From positions 186,001-250,000 of the forward strand of contig OX637806.1 in NCBI GenBank assembly GCA_951802425.1: 64,000 bases of DNA. Direction: 5' to 3'. The position numbers were made by a program, and so were the translations under genes. This DNA is from Clavaria fumosa. Lineage: Eukaryota; Basidiomycota; Agaricomycetes; Agaricales; Clavariaceae. Below the pieces are notes generated by a model. That model had not been told where the DNA came from, searched no databases, and saw nothing but the letters and a program-made list of their open reading frames with translations. Below, one piece after another: positions 1 through 10,430 of the stretch (the first letter of the stretch is position 1; every line of letters begins with the position of its first letter).

Positions 1-79
1 ACGACGCAACCAAGTAAACCCACCTGCTCAGAGAGCACAGAGGTACTGGACTGCTCCAAAATTGTCCGACTGAGGGTGA

Positions 80-625
80 GACAAAGCAAACTGGCATCAG
101 GGTTTGCATTTGATCTCGACAGCATGCATATGCCTCCCTGCTCGTAGCAAATCGAGCCTTGAGAGAAGGATGCCTCAAGCCTTCTTTGAGACTCGAATGC
201 AATCCAAACGGCGGGCATATTGCCTCTCTCATCTCGTAGCGACAGTCTTTTTCTCGGAAAAGAAACAGAAGTGAGCAATTGCGCGAAGTAAAGACGGCAT
301 ACCTATCGACAGACCGCCCCATCTGCTCGCTCTAATCTTCCTGCAAGGGCAAGACAAAGCACACCTGCATCAAGGTGTGCATTTGATCTCGACGGCGTGC
401 ATACGCCTCCCTGCTTGTAGCAAATTGAGCCTTGAGAGAAGGATGCCCCGAGCCTTCTTTGAGACTTGAATGCAATCCAAATGGCGGGCATATTGCCTCT
501 CTCATCTCGTAGTGACAGTCTTTTTCTCGGAAAAGAAACAGAAGTGAGCAATTGCACAAAGTAAAGACGGCGTACCTATCGACAGACCGCCCCATCTGCT
601 CGCTCTAATCTTCCTGCAAGGGCAA
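80..625. repeat. Two-copy 273-bp tandem repeat
   Basis: Two direct copies (80-352 and 353-625) begin with GACAAAGC and differ by scattered substitutions. A shorter third piece resumes around 626-650 with the GGCGGGC..TATTGCC part. No credible reading frame spans it and I see no gene in 1-850. Confidence 0.85.
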
Positions 626-851
626 ACGGCGGGCGTATTGCCCTCTCATTTCTCGACAATGCTTTCTCTCTCAAAACATTCTAAAAAAAGAGCCGGAACA
701 AGAAGTGAAGCGAAGACGTACCGCTGACTATCCAAAAATCAGCCCCGCTGCCTTGAATCCCTTCCGAGGGCGAGGGTAGCTCGTCTTGATAATAATTAAA
801 ACAGAAAACTTGTGAGCTGAGACGGGTAGAATAGTCTTGCGTAGAGAAGGG

Positions 852-896
852 CAGTGCCTCTGGCATTACTCTGCAGGTGCAATGCCAGAGGCACTG
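852..896. repeat. 16-bp perfect inverted repeat (hairpin)
   Basis: CAGTGCCTCTGGCATT (852-867) is followed after a 13-nt loop by its exact reverse complement (881-896). The flanks GGG/CCC extend the match with one interruption. It could fold as a stable hairpin in DNA or RNA. No adjacent gene explains it. Confidence 0.85.
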
Positions 897-1083
897 TCCC
901 TCACCAGTCGCAATTGAGAAGGCGGCTGTTCGTCTAAAAAAAGTCTGAAGACGAAAAAAAGAGAAGCTCGAGAACGGTCACAGTGTGACCAGCGTTCGGT
1001 CTCGCCACCTTCCTCCTTTCCCTGCTCAGTCTCATCCTCTCGCACCGCCGCCATCCCCCTCACACGCACACATATGCTCTTTT

Positions 1084-1187
1084 TAGCTTGTTTCTCTGCT
1101 CACTTCCCAATTCAAATTCCCATTTGAGAAGGCCCTGCTGTGGCCTTCTCGGTGTCGCTAACAAGTCAGCCTGAGCGGCAGAGGTTG
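1084..1187. repeat. Dispersed repeat, short copy
   Basis: About 100 bp starting TAGCTTGTTTCTCTGCTCAC recurs with a few changes at 1765-1866 and again near 46545-46650. All copies end in a segment resembling AAGTCAGCCTGAG. It belongs to a dispersed non-coding repeat also described at 1331-1866. Confidence 0.8.
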
Positions 1188-1330
1188 GTTCAGGCGCAGA
1201 TTCCAAGGGAAGGGAGCAGCTTTTTAGGCCTCTGTGCACGCTGTGAGTCTCCCTATTTCGGCTTCGCCGATCCCATTCCTTTCTCACTGCTTCGCCGGCT
1301 CTTTTTCTCGGCTTCGCCATCTGGTCTGTG

Positions 1331-1866
1331 CTTTGTCTCAGTGAGATGCTATTGTCGTAGCAGATGTCTCACTCAAGTCTGATAAGTGCTGTCGACCCCT
1401 AGCTCCCTCGTCTGCGCTGCTCTTCCGCTCCTTTTGTGTTGCTCAAAGATCAGCGCAGGTGAGCGGCTCAGCCTTCCGCACCCCAGCTCTCCGAGCTGAC
1501 CTTCCTTCGCCTCCAGATACGCGTTGTGGCCTCTCCTCACTTTGTTAGCTTACCACATACGTGTATCAGAGTACGCATGCACTCCTCTTAGTTGTCTCTG
1601 ACTTTGACTACTTTTTTTACACCCTGTAGTTATCGTCATCTACTCTTTTCCGGCCCCTCTCACTTCTCCTTCCGATTTTCTTTCATCGGCCTGCCCACCT
1701 CTCCCCCGGGCTGTTCGCCTTTTCTGCTTCATTACTTCTGTTCATTTCTCTAGTCGTTCTTCTGTAGCTTGTTTCTCTGCTCACTTCCCAATTCAAATTC
1801 CCGTTTGAGAAGGCCCTGCCATGGCCTTCTCGGTATCGATAACAAGTCAGCCTGAGTGGCAGCGGT
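1331..1866 (+). repeat. Dispersed 520-bp repeat, copy 1
   Basis: This stretch aligns almost end to end with 46131-46650. Both begin GCTATTGTCGTAGC, pass through the same pyrimidine-rich sequence, and end in the 100-bp module also found at 1084-1187. Next to the second copy, the upstream DNA encodes a piece resembling a tyrosine-recombinase retroelement (45884-46177), so the repeat may be the 3' part of that kind of element. That link is inference. Confidence 0.7.
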
Positions 1867-1869
1867 GGT

Positions 1870-1938
1870 GAAGTACTTCAACGGTGGTCACACTGTGACC
1901 ACCATCGAAAAACTTCGCCACTGGTCACATAGTGTGAC
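1870..1938. repeat. Dispersed palindrome P1 (GAAGTACTTC core)
   Basis: The 10-bp palindrome GAAGTACTTC (1870-1879) is followed by GTCACACTGTGAC (1887-1899), itself an inverted repeat, and a further GTCAC..GTGAC pair ending near 1938. The same arrangement occurs at 7251, 46930 and 50676. Confidence 0.75.
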
Positions 1939-2863
1939 ATCTCTCATTCAACTCATCTACCTCTGATCGCATCTAACCGATTGTCTGCTCAATTCAATAT
2001 GTCTGTTCAATCTTCAACTTCCAATACCATCTTTGGAGCCCAACTGTTGCGTAGCTCTGAAGTATATAAGAACTACAGTCATCCACCGGTCCTTGAACCA
2101 GCACTGGTCCTTGAAACAAATATTTTTAAACACTCATACAACAAACCTATGACCTCAAAAATGGTACTAGCTTGGCCTACATAGTCTTGTACATACAGGT
2201 AAAATTGGATTTGCCAGTTGCATGCTTGGATCTCAAATGAGATTGAATTTATTGCATAATTTTTGTAAATTTGCATTCTCGGCCTCATAATAAGTTTTGA
2301 AAAAAATCATACATTGAACTGTGATAGTACTCTACATGGTCTACTGCAATTTGGACTAAGGAAACACTTCTACAGAGAGGGAGAGACCATCTCTTGCAAA
2401 GTGGCTGTTATCATGTCACATCACACTGACTCACTGTCACTTGCTGGTGCAGGTGGCATGATGCGGCATGCGTGACATGACGTCTGGTTCAAGGACTAAT
2501 ATTACTACTGATAACGAGTTTTTTCAGAGATTGGCCCCGATATTAGCCAATTTCAATCTGATTTAGACTAAAATGGGCAGTCATGTGGCTTAGAGGGTAC
2601 TAATTTGATAGGTATTACCCGATTTTATTAAACTATAATACACATTTCGTGACACTTGCCTGAAAAATTCACTGGTGCAAGGACCAGTGGATGACTGTAT
2701 CCTTGGCTCACCGATATCTTGCTCGGTCCTGGTTCGCTGCAAGAGAATACAGCGCGTTGGCTCGGGCGATTTCAGAACACGGAAGGAGACATCACAGAGT
2801 TTTGCTTGGTGAAACACATCTACTTATTAATTTTTCCTTAGCTAATCTATAGATCAAAAGTCA
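1939..2863. other. Intergenic stretch, no gene recognised
   Basis: AT-rich DNA upstream of the JmjC-like gene. Short reading frames are present but none has recognisable motifs or splice-linked continuation. It presumably contains the promoter of the gene at 2864; no element can be named with confidence. Confidence 0.5.
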
Positions 2864-5800
2864 ATGGCCAGCATGTTAGACGATCTAAGTGCGCAAACTG
2901 AGCCTATTTTGGCGCGGCAGAACTTAACATTGGCAAAGTATTTCCTTGCACCCCTGGCTGATATCAACGATGAACAACGCTGGAAGAAATCTGACTCTGC
3001 CGGTCTCATGGGTGCCGCCCATTTGTTGTTTCACCATACCCTCTTAGATCGTATAGTTTTCTCAACATCCGATAATGATGCTCCCTTTCAACTGTCCCCA
3101 CGGTCAGAATTCCCTGATGTCCTGTCAAGGCTGAAAGAGGTATAGAGCCTTAATGTTTTCTAGAGTGGCTGGAACATTGACTCGCTTATGCAACACAGTT
3201 CGTCTCCCTCTTGAAAGATTGGGTTAAACCCATTCGGTTGGCAATTGGATCGCAAGACGAAGGCCAACTTTCGTGGGATTCGACATCTTTCTTTTCTACC
3301 CCCCTTCCGACAAATCCTTTCTCACAACAGGCGAAACTCATACGCATGGTGAGGTTCCTTGGCACAGGGACGGAAAGAATGCGAAAAATCCAGATAAACA
3401 CTATTGTCCAAAACTTTGAAATGACAGCATTTGCGATTTCTTGGTTTGGTTTAGTGCATATCGGTGTCGTTATAACTCTTATCCGAAAGCTAATTTTACT
3501 GCAGAATAGTCAGGCCAACTTTTCCCAATCTTTACAAGACTGGGTGAAAATTTTCACAGGGTGAGCAATATGTGTCTTTTTTTCTCTCTTAGATCTAATA
3601 GTAAACTCTATCTAGAGAGGCTAGCGCACTAGGCCTCGCCATATCGCCTGACATCATCGCAAGTTTCCAAGATCCTCGTATTAGCCCATTGTTCAGCACC
3701 GTTCAAGCCCTTTTCCATTTCTGCATTGCAATATCGCCCTTGTTTGCCTTGTCTTCCAGGCCATTGATTCCACATTTGTCTGGCGAAGTTATCTTGTTTC
3801 AGTGAGTGTTGCAGTTGTTCCCGATTGCACGGCTAACAAATTGTATAGACTGCACTGAGCCTTGGAAATGAGAAGCCGGTGTTTTTGGCATGGACAGAGA
3901 AGGCACTCTGGCGATCCCTGTTGCGAGCAAGTCTAACTGGCGAAACGATGACGGCGTTCAACAGCTTCATCACTGAATTCCAAGACCTAGAAACAGAACA
4001 TAAAGGTCCAGTAGTAGAAATAGATTGGTATTCTCATTCTTGTAAGTGGTTATGAGGTGCCTGTTGCAGTGGCTAAATAGTGTCTAGGCAAAGTTGTCCA
4101 TGTTATTACAGCTCCAGAGAGGGGAGAGAGCAAACTGTCGTCCCATGGCAAGGTTAATTTGGCTTTGGCGGAGGAGGGGTCTCGCATCTCAGGTGAAGCA
4201 CTGTGGGAGCAAGAATATGAAGTAGAAAAACCAGAGGAACCAGCAGATTTGAAGGGGGCACAAAAAGCAGAGGAAGTGAAGGAAGCAGAGGAAGTAGGGG
4301 AAGTAGAAGAAGCGAAGGAAGGGGAGGGAGCTGATGAAGCTGATGAAGTTGTCGAAGCAGATGAAATGGAGGGGGTGGAAGAAGCTGAGGGGAAAAGAAA
4401 AGCACTTCCCCTTTCGAGATCTGGTCATCCTGTCCGAAAGGCGGCAATGCGAGCACTAGGCCTGGATTCTTTGGAGGTGAAACACGACCTTGAGCCGACA
4501 CCTGCTCGAAAAATCATGCCCCGCCAAACAATAAACGAGCCAACTCAAATGGGCCAGACAAAGCCTATAGGTGTCATTGTCGATCTGAAGGTAGAGGTAA
4601 GTCCTTTTGGATTGTTTCCCTTTGCAAATGTGTCTCATAGTTGGATAGAAATCTGATGTCCCTGAGCTCTCTTCTCTTCCTGCTCCTCAGGTAAGCTCAT
4701 CTCAAAGTCCTTAACCATTCTACTCACAGTTCAACAGATTGAAGGGTGCAGCATAGATGTAATGATGTGGGGTGCTGACCCTAGTTCTGGTCCAACAACC
4801 TACAAGCACTACGCAACCTCCAATTCGGTTTGTCTAATACAGTTGCTTCTTCTCTTATTTATTCAATTTATCACAGGCTTTTCACGAATATCCAGTATTG
4901 AATGATATTGTGGAGATGGTTGAAGCACAGTATGTGCAAGGGGTCCCAAAGCACCACCTCCCAGCAGCCAGGTCTCGTAAATTTGAGCCAGAGGCATCGT
5001 CGATCTTTGTGATGTCATGGGATGACTTCATGGACATTCCAAGCAAAGAGATTCAAGATATTTTTCAGCACTGGCATATCCTCGTATTGCCAACGCCTAT
5101 CCACACTTTGCAGTTTGATGAAGAAGGACTATCGACATTGGCACCACTCAACCAAAGATGCATTGTGCAAGGTTTGTAGTACCCCTTACTTTGCTTCAGT
5201 TGTTCACACTCATTTTGCTGTAGTCGCAGAGATGCGCAAAGATGTCTCAGGCGACCTACTTCGAAATGCGATGCTTTATGAACTATTGGATGCTACTCGT
5301 AATGAAGGACAGAGGAGGATTTTAAACGGCCTCGATTTTCCCATGGGCCACCTCAGCCTACCCCCACCACTGCGATTCAAGTAAGGACCTTTGCTAGATC
5401 TGACTCCAAGTTGTGATTTTTTATTTTTTATTTTGTTTCAATTTCTTCTAGTGCTCTCGCCACACATGAGTTTGCAAAGCATCAAACACGTAAAGTAGAA
5501 GGATTTGTAAAAAATTCCTCAACAGAAGAAGATCTTGTTTGGGGATTGGCAGTGACGAAGGGATCAATGTCGATGCCCCACATCAATGATGATGGCCTAG
5601 CAGCTGTTGTGACGATCATGGCAGGTTCCAAATGGTGGGTACTGCTCCGCCATCGCCTGGATGCTGATACGGGTGACCATCGCGGTGATCTCTTCTCGGC
5701 CCACTCGTTCCCCCTCAATTGGGAGCACTGCAGCACAGGGAAGGAGTTTTTGGAGGCTGAGGCAGTCTATCTGAAAGCAGGGGATTCATTGTAAGTTTTT

Positions 5801-6846
5801 AATAGTGTCACTCAGTTTATTTAATAGCATCCTTGCAGCTTCATGTGCCCTGGGACCCTCCATTTTGTTCTAGGCACCGACAACACCATCATACACGGTG
5901 GTCATTTTTATTGTGCCTCGATGATGTCTCGCAGTTGCGCCACAGCTCTCCACACGACGGTCCTCAATCCCGTCATCACAAATCAGTATCATAAAACAAC
6001 CCGGTTGTACTTCATGAGGATGATGTCAATGTGGGTGGACCATTTTGTTGGTGGTGCTTCAAAATATGGTATCTTATTACTCTCCTCATGTTTTTCTGCC
6101 TTACGTCTAAGTGTTTTCTAGCCTCTGCAGAAGCCCTGGCGCATATTCCAGATATCACGACAAAGCAGGGCCTTCTGGACCTCATCATGGTTGGGAACAT
6201 GCTTGAGTTTGGGCATGCGTTTGATCATAATATCCCTGGCAAGAAGGCTCCTCCAGCCATTGTTGAAGAACACAATGTTGCGATGTGGCGATACCGGATC
6301 TTCCAGAGCTGGTTCAACAAACCCTATCTCCTCAATATCAGTGGACAGGGTGTAAACCCCTGTTATATTTTCAACCAATCGTTGATCAGTTTTGCAGCTG
6401 CAATGTGCACATACGTCAAGAGATGGGAGAGGAAAATGAATCTTGGTGTCTCCCCAATGGTTGTCACACTCGTGTACAGCCACATTCGAAGCGAATGGCA
6501 GGACCTCTTGTTGCCTTTTGAAGGGCTATGTCGAAACAAAGGTCAGGCTCACAAGTTTGTATGGTGTCGTGATTTTAGGATTCTCTGGCACAATGAGTTG
6601 CAAGTTTGGACTGAACTACTCGACTGTCTTGAGGATCCCATCTACACCAACACCCTCATGCTTGAAGATGGCCTTAGCAATGCCGACAGTGATACTTCGG
6701 ATGAAGAACCCCCAATGAAAAGGTTGGTTGATGGTGCGTACTGCCTGATTATATTTTCTTTCCAAGCTATTTATATTGTATATGTTATAGATGAATCTGA
6801 AGGTGATGGGGCTGACTTGAAGCGGAGGAAGCGTGGAAAGCAGTGA
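2864..6846 (+). CDS. JmjC-like (cupin-fold dioxygenase) protein, multi-exon
   Basis: Supported exons are 2864-3139, 3199-3560, 3616-~3800, ~3851-4040, ~4112-4596, a 42-nt micro-exon 4649-4690, 4738-4827, 4877-5171, 5224-5380, 5452-5790, 5839-6068, 6122-6733 and 6791-6846. Most junctions have GT/AG and keep frame; the one after ~3800 is ambiguous. The middle holds a long Glu/Ala/Val-rich acidic stretch. The C-terminal half contains MPHINDDGLAAVV, then GSKWWVLL, then GDSFFMCPGTLHFV and IHGGHFY. This order matches the JmjC fold, with an N-terminal His motif and a distal metal His. The usual His-x-Asp reads His-Ile-Asn here, so iron binding is doubtful. The protein ends in a basic KRRKRGK tail (possible nuclear signal). 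Large JmjC-like families are common in agarics. The biological role is unknown. Confidence 0.7.
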
Positions 6847-7487
6847 AATTGCAGCGCAATTAGTTATGAAAACATTTTGGATAGCGTTTGGCGCAGGGTT
6901 GTCTCACAGTGCCGCAACACCTAAAAATTAAAATTGCAATCTCAAAATTTTGCATGTGACAGAGGTGTGTTTGATGAGGCTTGTGTCACGATGAGATTGA
7001 GAGACGAGATTGAGATATTGCTGCCTAAAATATGAAGAGCTCTGTGTTTTTGAGATTGCAATGTGACAACAATCCAAAACCTGTTGCCTGGACTTCGTGT
7101 GAGAATGCTCTCATTGAGAGTACCTCTAGTTGTTGAATAATCTCTGTTCATTTATTAATTTACAGCCTGGTTGATCTGTCTTTGAGTCCTTCATCATCAA
7201 TGGCAAGAACGTCGAGATTATTTCAAAGTCACGTGCCATCAGCGTTACCTGTCACTATGTGACGAGCGACGAAGTACTTCGTCACGCGTCACATTGTGAC
7301 TTGTCACATACCTCTTACGCTCTACAGGCCTAGATGCATACAAAAGTATCCCAAAATTCAATTCAATAGCATGGTAAAGACAAGAGATGATGCAGAACAG
7401 ATGGTCATTGAGGGTTTCCTTTCAGACATCCGAAAGAGACAGTGGGGTCTGAGAACTTGATAGGCCCTGAAACAGAAATCTACATTC
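6847..7487. other. Intergenic region with a 15-bp inverted repeat
   Basis: This lies between the JmjC-like gene and the convergent Ulp1-like gene. ATTGCAATCTCAAAA (6933-6947) is repeated exactly as its reverse complement at 7048-7062, enclosing about 130 bp. That could be a small MITE, but I find no flanking target duplication. Palindrome P2 lies at 7251-7308. No gene is seen. Confidence 0.5.
7251..7308. repeat. Dispersed palindrome P2 (GAAGTACTTC core)
   Basis: GTCACTATGTGAC (7251-7263), GAAGTACTTC (7271-7280) and GTCACATTGTGAC (7288-7300) form a symmetric block, followed by another TGTCACA. It has the same architecture as P1, P3 and P4. Confidence 0.8.
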
Positions 7488-8849
7488 TTACTTCTGTCTC
7501 TTGAACCACCCTTCCTCTACACTCCTTAGAATCTCACTCCTTAGCTGTTCACAGAGATTTGTGACCACTGAACGTTTCCACACGTTGTCCATGCCCAGCT
7601 CAAAACCTGAGCCATTCTGCGAAGCAATGAGAAAAATAGAAATTAAAGGTGGGGGGTCTCACCTGTACTGCATCCCAAAGTCTTTTACCATCTGTCATCC
7701 AAAGCCTTCCAAAATGGATCGTATAAATGCCACAATCGCTTCCATTTCCTTGCTTGATAACCTGTAATTATGCGACATGAGGAACAAGTAATAAATCCTT
7801 AGAGAATTCACACCAACTTTCAGATAAATGACTTTGGGCAGCTTGATAGACGCCAACCCTTGGGCCTTCCCAGCAGAGTGAAAGACACCCATAATTGCCA
7901 CCTCATCTTCAGCGGGCATTTTGTTGTAAAGGCTGTCAAGGACAACTATGAAACTGTGATATTTTCTGTCTGTTATTCCACACCAATGCTAATGATCAAG
8001 AACTTACCATCCCTCTACTTCATTGCTACCTTTCATGAAGCATTGGTATGGGTTAACTACAACTATTAAGTACCAATGTTTTCTGGAATAACAGCAGTAA
8101 TAAGTTGAGAGGAAGATGGAAAAAGGAGATAATCACTTGCTTGTTGTCGCTGAAGGCTGGAATAATCCAATATGCATATCTCAGTGTGAGATCTGGAATC
8201 CATCTGGAAGCATTCTGTGCTCCATCTTTTCTGCTCCAAGCTCATTAGCTGATACTTCTTAAAGATTAAAATATTTACTGTAATTTAGTAAGGAAAAATG
8301 AGCTGGCTAACCAGAATGATGCTGCTGCAGAGCCGTGTTGTGTCTGCACATCAGCTACTGTCTTACTGCATAAATTTCTTTATGTTAGTAAGACTGCTAA
8401 AGAGCACTGATGCCTACCGCAGGGCAAAGTCCACAATGTGGTCATTGATCCACTGACCATCATCCAAGAGTTCAAGCTCTTTGACATCCATCTCAAAGTC
8501 CCCTGCAATCATTATTTGATCTGGTAGACTACAATATATGAGAATACTTGTTATATGCAGTGAATGAAAGCTCATCTACACTGAAGAGCTTTCCCAAATA
8601 GTTGTTGATTCTTCACTCCTTGAGACATCCTTTAGATTCAGAACTACACCTGTCTTAATGGAAACTTACTTGAGATACCCCCAAGAGTCTCCAGGGAAAT
8701 TGGGTTTGACAGATTGGACAAAAATGCGATATTTCTTATTGGTCCACATCTCTTCATTTTGATCAAACAAAAGCATGAGCTCTCGAAATGCAGCGCGATC
8801 TGGAAATTACGCTCAGACTGCTGATTTTGAATAGAAGTTGGAATGAGTA
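7488..8849 (-). pseudogene. Ulp1/C48-type cysteine protease, 3' exons (gene split by retrotransposons)
   Basis: Exons on the minus strand: 8799-8670, 8528-8418, 8365-8279, about 8237-8137, 8082-8008, 7953-~7816, 7761-7663 and 7616-7488 (stop 7490-7488). The order of motifs is that of Ulp1/SENP SUMO proteases: DDGQWINDHIVDFALR, then SSFFLTKL, catalytic His in HWYLIVVVNP (codon at 8078-8076), Asp in FIVVLDSL (7937-7935), and Gln and Cys in QGNGSDCGIYTIHF (Cys codon 7734-7732). Joining the exon at 8237-8137 to its neighbours in frame needs a one-base slip on each side, so it may carry indels. The first exon is 36 kb away at 45402-45294. Ulp1-like genes in agarics are often linked to transposons (for example KDZ-type); I cannot show this here. 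Confidence 0.75.
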
Positions 8850-8854
8850 CTTAC
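8850..8854. other. Target-site duplication CTTAC, left copy
   Basis: The five bases before the leftmost LTR match the five bases after the rightmost LTR (45289-45293). On the minus strand they read GTAAG, the splice donor of intron 1 of the Ulp1-like gene. Confidence 0.9.
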
Positions 8855-10314
8855 TGTTAGGGCCTGTCCTGTCTCGATAGTAGTGTCGGGGATCGACTTG
8901 TTGGTGACCTATGCTGGAAACTCGCTAAGACCAATCAACTGTTGAGCACAGTCGAGAATGCTCGGTCCCGGAAGGTCGCGAAGATGTCTGAGAAGATGTA
9001 AGAGCGAGGAAAGACAAGTATAGAGGAGGAAGACGTCGTTGGGAAGGTCGCGAAGTCGGTAAACTAAGCATAAAGGAGATAATTGACGAGGAGGGGGGAA
9101 ATGGGTGACGCTGAGAGGGTCGCGAAGTCGACCGACGAAGCATGAAGAAAGGAATAGACGAGGTGGGAGAAAGTGACAACGCTGAGAAGGTCACGAGGTC
9201 GACCGATGAAGCATAGAGAAGGAAAAAGACGAGGTGAAAGAAATAGTCAATGTTGGAAGGGTCACGGTGGTCGCGACAGTGTTGAGAAATGTGTCGGTGA
9301 AGGCGATGACTTTGCCAACCGATGGGTGAACCTGTAGGGTTCCAAGATCAGTACCAAGACGAATGATAGAGAATACTTAGATCACGCGAGTTGTAGGAGC
9401 GCAGAGGATGAGTTAGAACAGAGTAGAGTGTGTCTTGGCGATCTTGTGGTCACCAAGAGAGACAAGACCTATCAATCGCGATGGTTCCAAGCTCAAAGGG
9501 TGTACTAGCCTCAAGCTTAAACCAATGTGCGTCAATATCAAGTCTGGAGTACCATAAGTACATGCGAGACCTTATATACGTACGTAGAGAGAGTATAACG
9601 AAAAAGGGAAAGTACAGAGGTTGCCAGGCGACAAGACTATGGTAGTACGGGGTATGTTTAGTTGTAAAGTGACTAGGCGCGTGTTCTACTAAGGTTGTGA
9701 GGGGTTAGGTATGCATAGGTAAGGTCGCGAAGATGACCTGTCATGGGTCACGACCTAGTTAAATAAGTATATATGTCGCTATAACTACGGAGGGATTCTC
9801 GGATCATAAGTAACATAATTATAGACGACTGAGGAGAAGAAGGGACGCATATTTGAAGTGTTCATACAGCTGACCATTGGTGGCGCGTTTGAGTGTTAAG
9901 GTTGCGAGGTCATAAGAGCGATCACGTGGGTGACGCTAGTGACGCAGGTGACCTACGGGTGGGTAGTCACATGGGTAATGCTGGTAACGTATTGGCGCTG
10001 GTAGTGGTAGCGCCAGGGGTGCTGCACGGCAAGTCACGTGCTGGTGGAAGTAGATGCGTATCAGTGTGTCGCGCATAGGATTGGTGTGTCCGGGTGAAGT
10101 ATGCGCATAGGGTGAAGTATTAGGAAGCGTCGCGAGTACAGCATGGTGGTCGTGAGTGTTGTGTGAGCGTGGGGGAGGTTGGAGAGGCTTCCGGAAGGAG
10201 ACAGCAGGTCCCGGAAGTGTGTAGAGGGACTCGTGAGGTTGTAGAGGGTCGTCGGGAAGCTCGTGGATGTGGGTGAAGTCGGCTTGGGCAAGGAAAAATG
10301 AATGGGTCCTGACA
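8855..10314 (-). repeat. Family-1 LTR A (3' LTR of the outer element)
   Basis: 1460 bp, reading TGTTAGG..CCTGACA on the plus strand, so the element is on the minus strand. It lacks a 27-bp GTAAC-rich segment that the 5' LTRs (14222 and 43802) possess. It contains AATATCAAGTCT at 9534-9545, whose complement is the predicted transcript start and primer. TCGCGA occurs repeatedly, and several other sites show one-base CpG-type changes of it. Confidence 0.9.
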
Positions 10315-10317
10315 TTA

Positions 10318-10327
10318 CCCCCCCTTC
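10318..10327 (-). promoter_or_regulatory. Polypurine tract of the outer element
   Basis: On the minus strand GAAGGGGGGG lies three bases from the 3' LTR, the expected position for plus-strand priming. The same tract is next to LTR C at 21289-21298. Confidence 0.75.
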
Positions 10328-10430
10328 AAGCCTCGAGCCCTGCGAGAGTGGAGATCACGTGATGATTAGTCAGCGTGATGTTTGTTGATCAGGTCACGAC
10401 ACCTGAAATTTTTCTCTAAGTCCAACCACC

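Noticed and set aside
303..1382. Short frames in the 5' repeats
   Set aside because: They overlap tandem and dispersed repeats, differ between copies in frame, and have no recognisable content.
6933..7062. 130-bp MITE between the JmjC-like and Ulp1-like genes
   Set aside because: The 15-bp terminal inverted repeats are perfect, but no target duplication or second copy is visible in the window.
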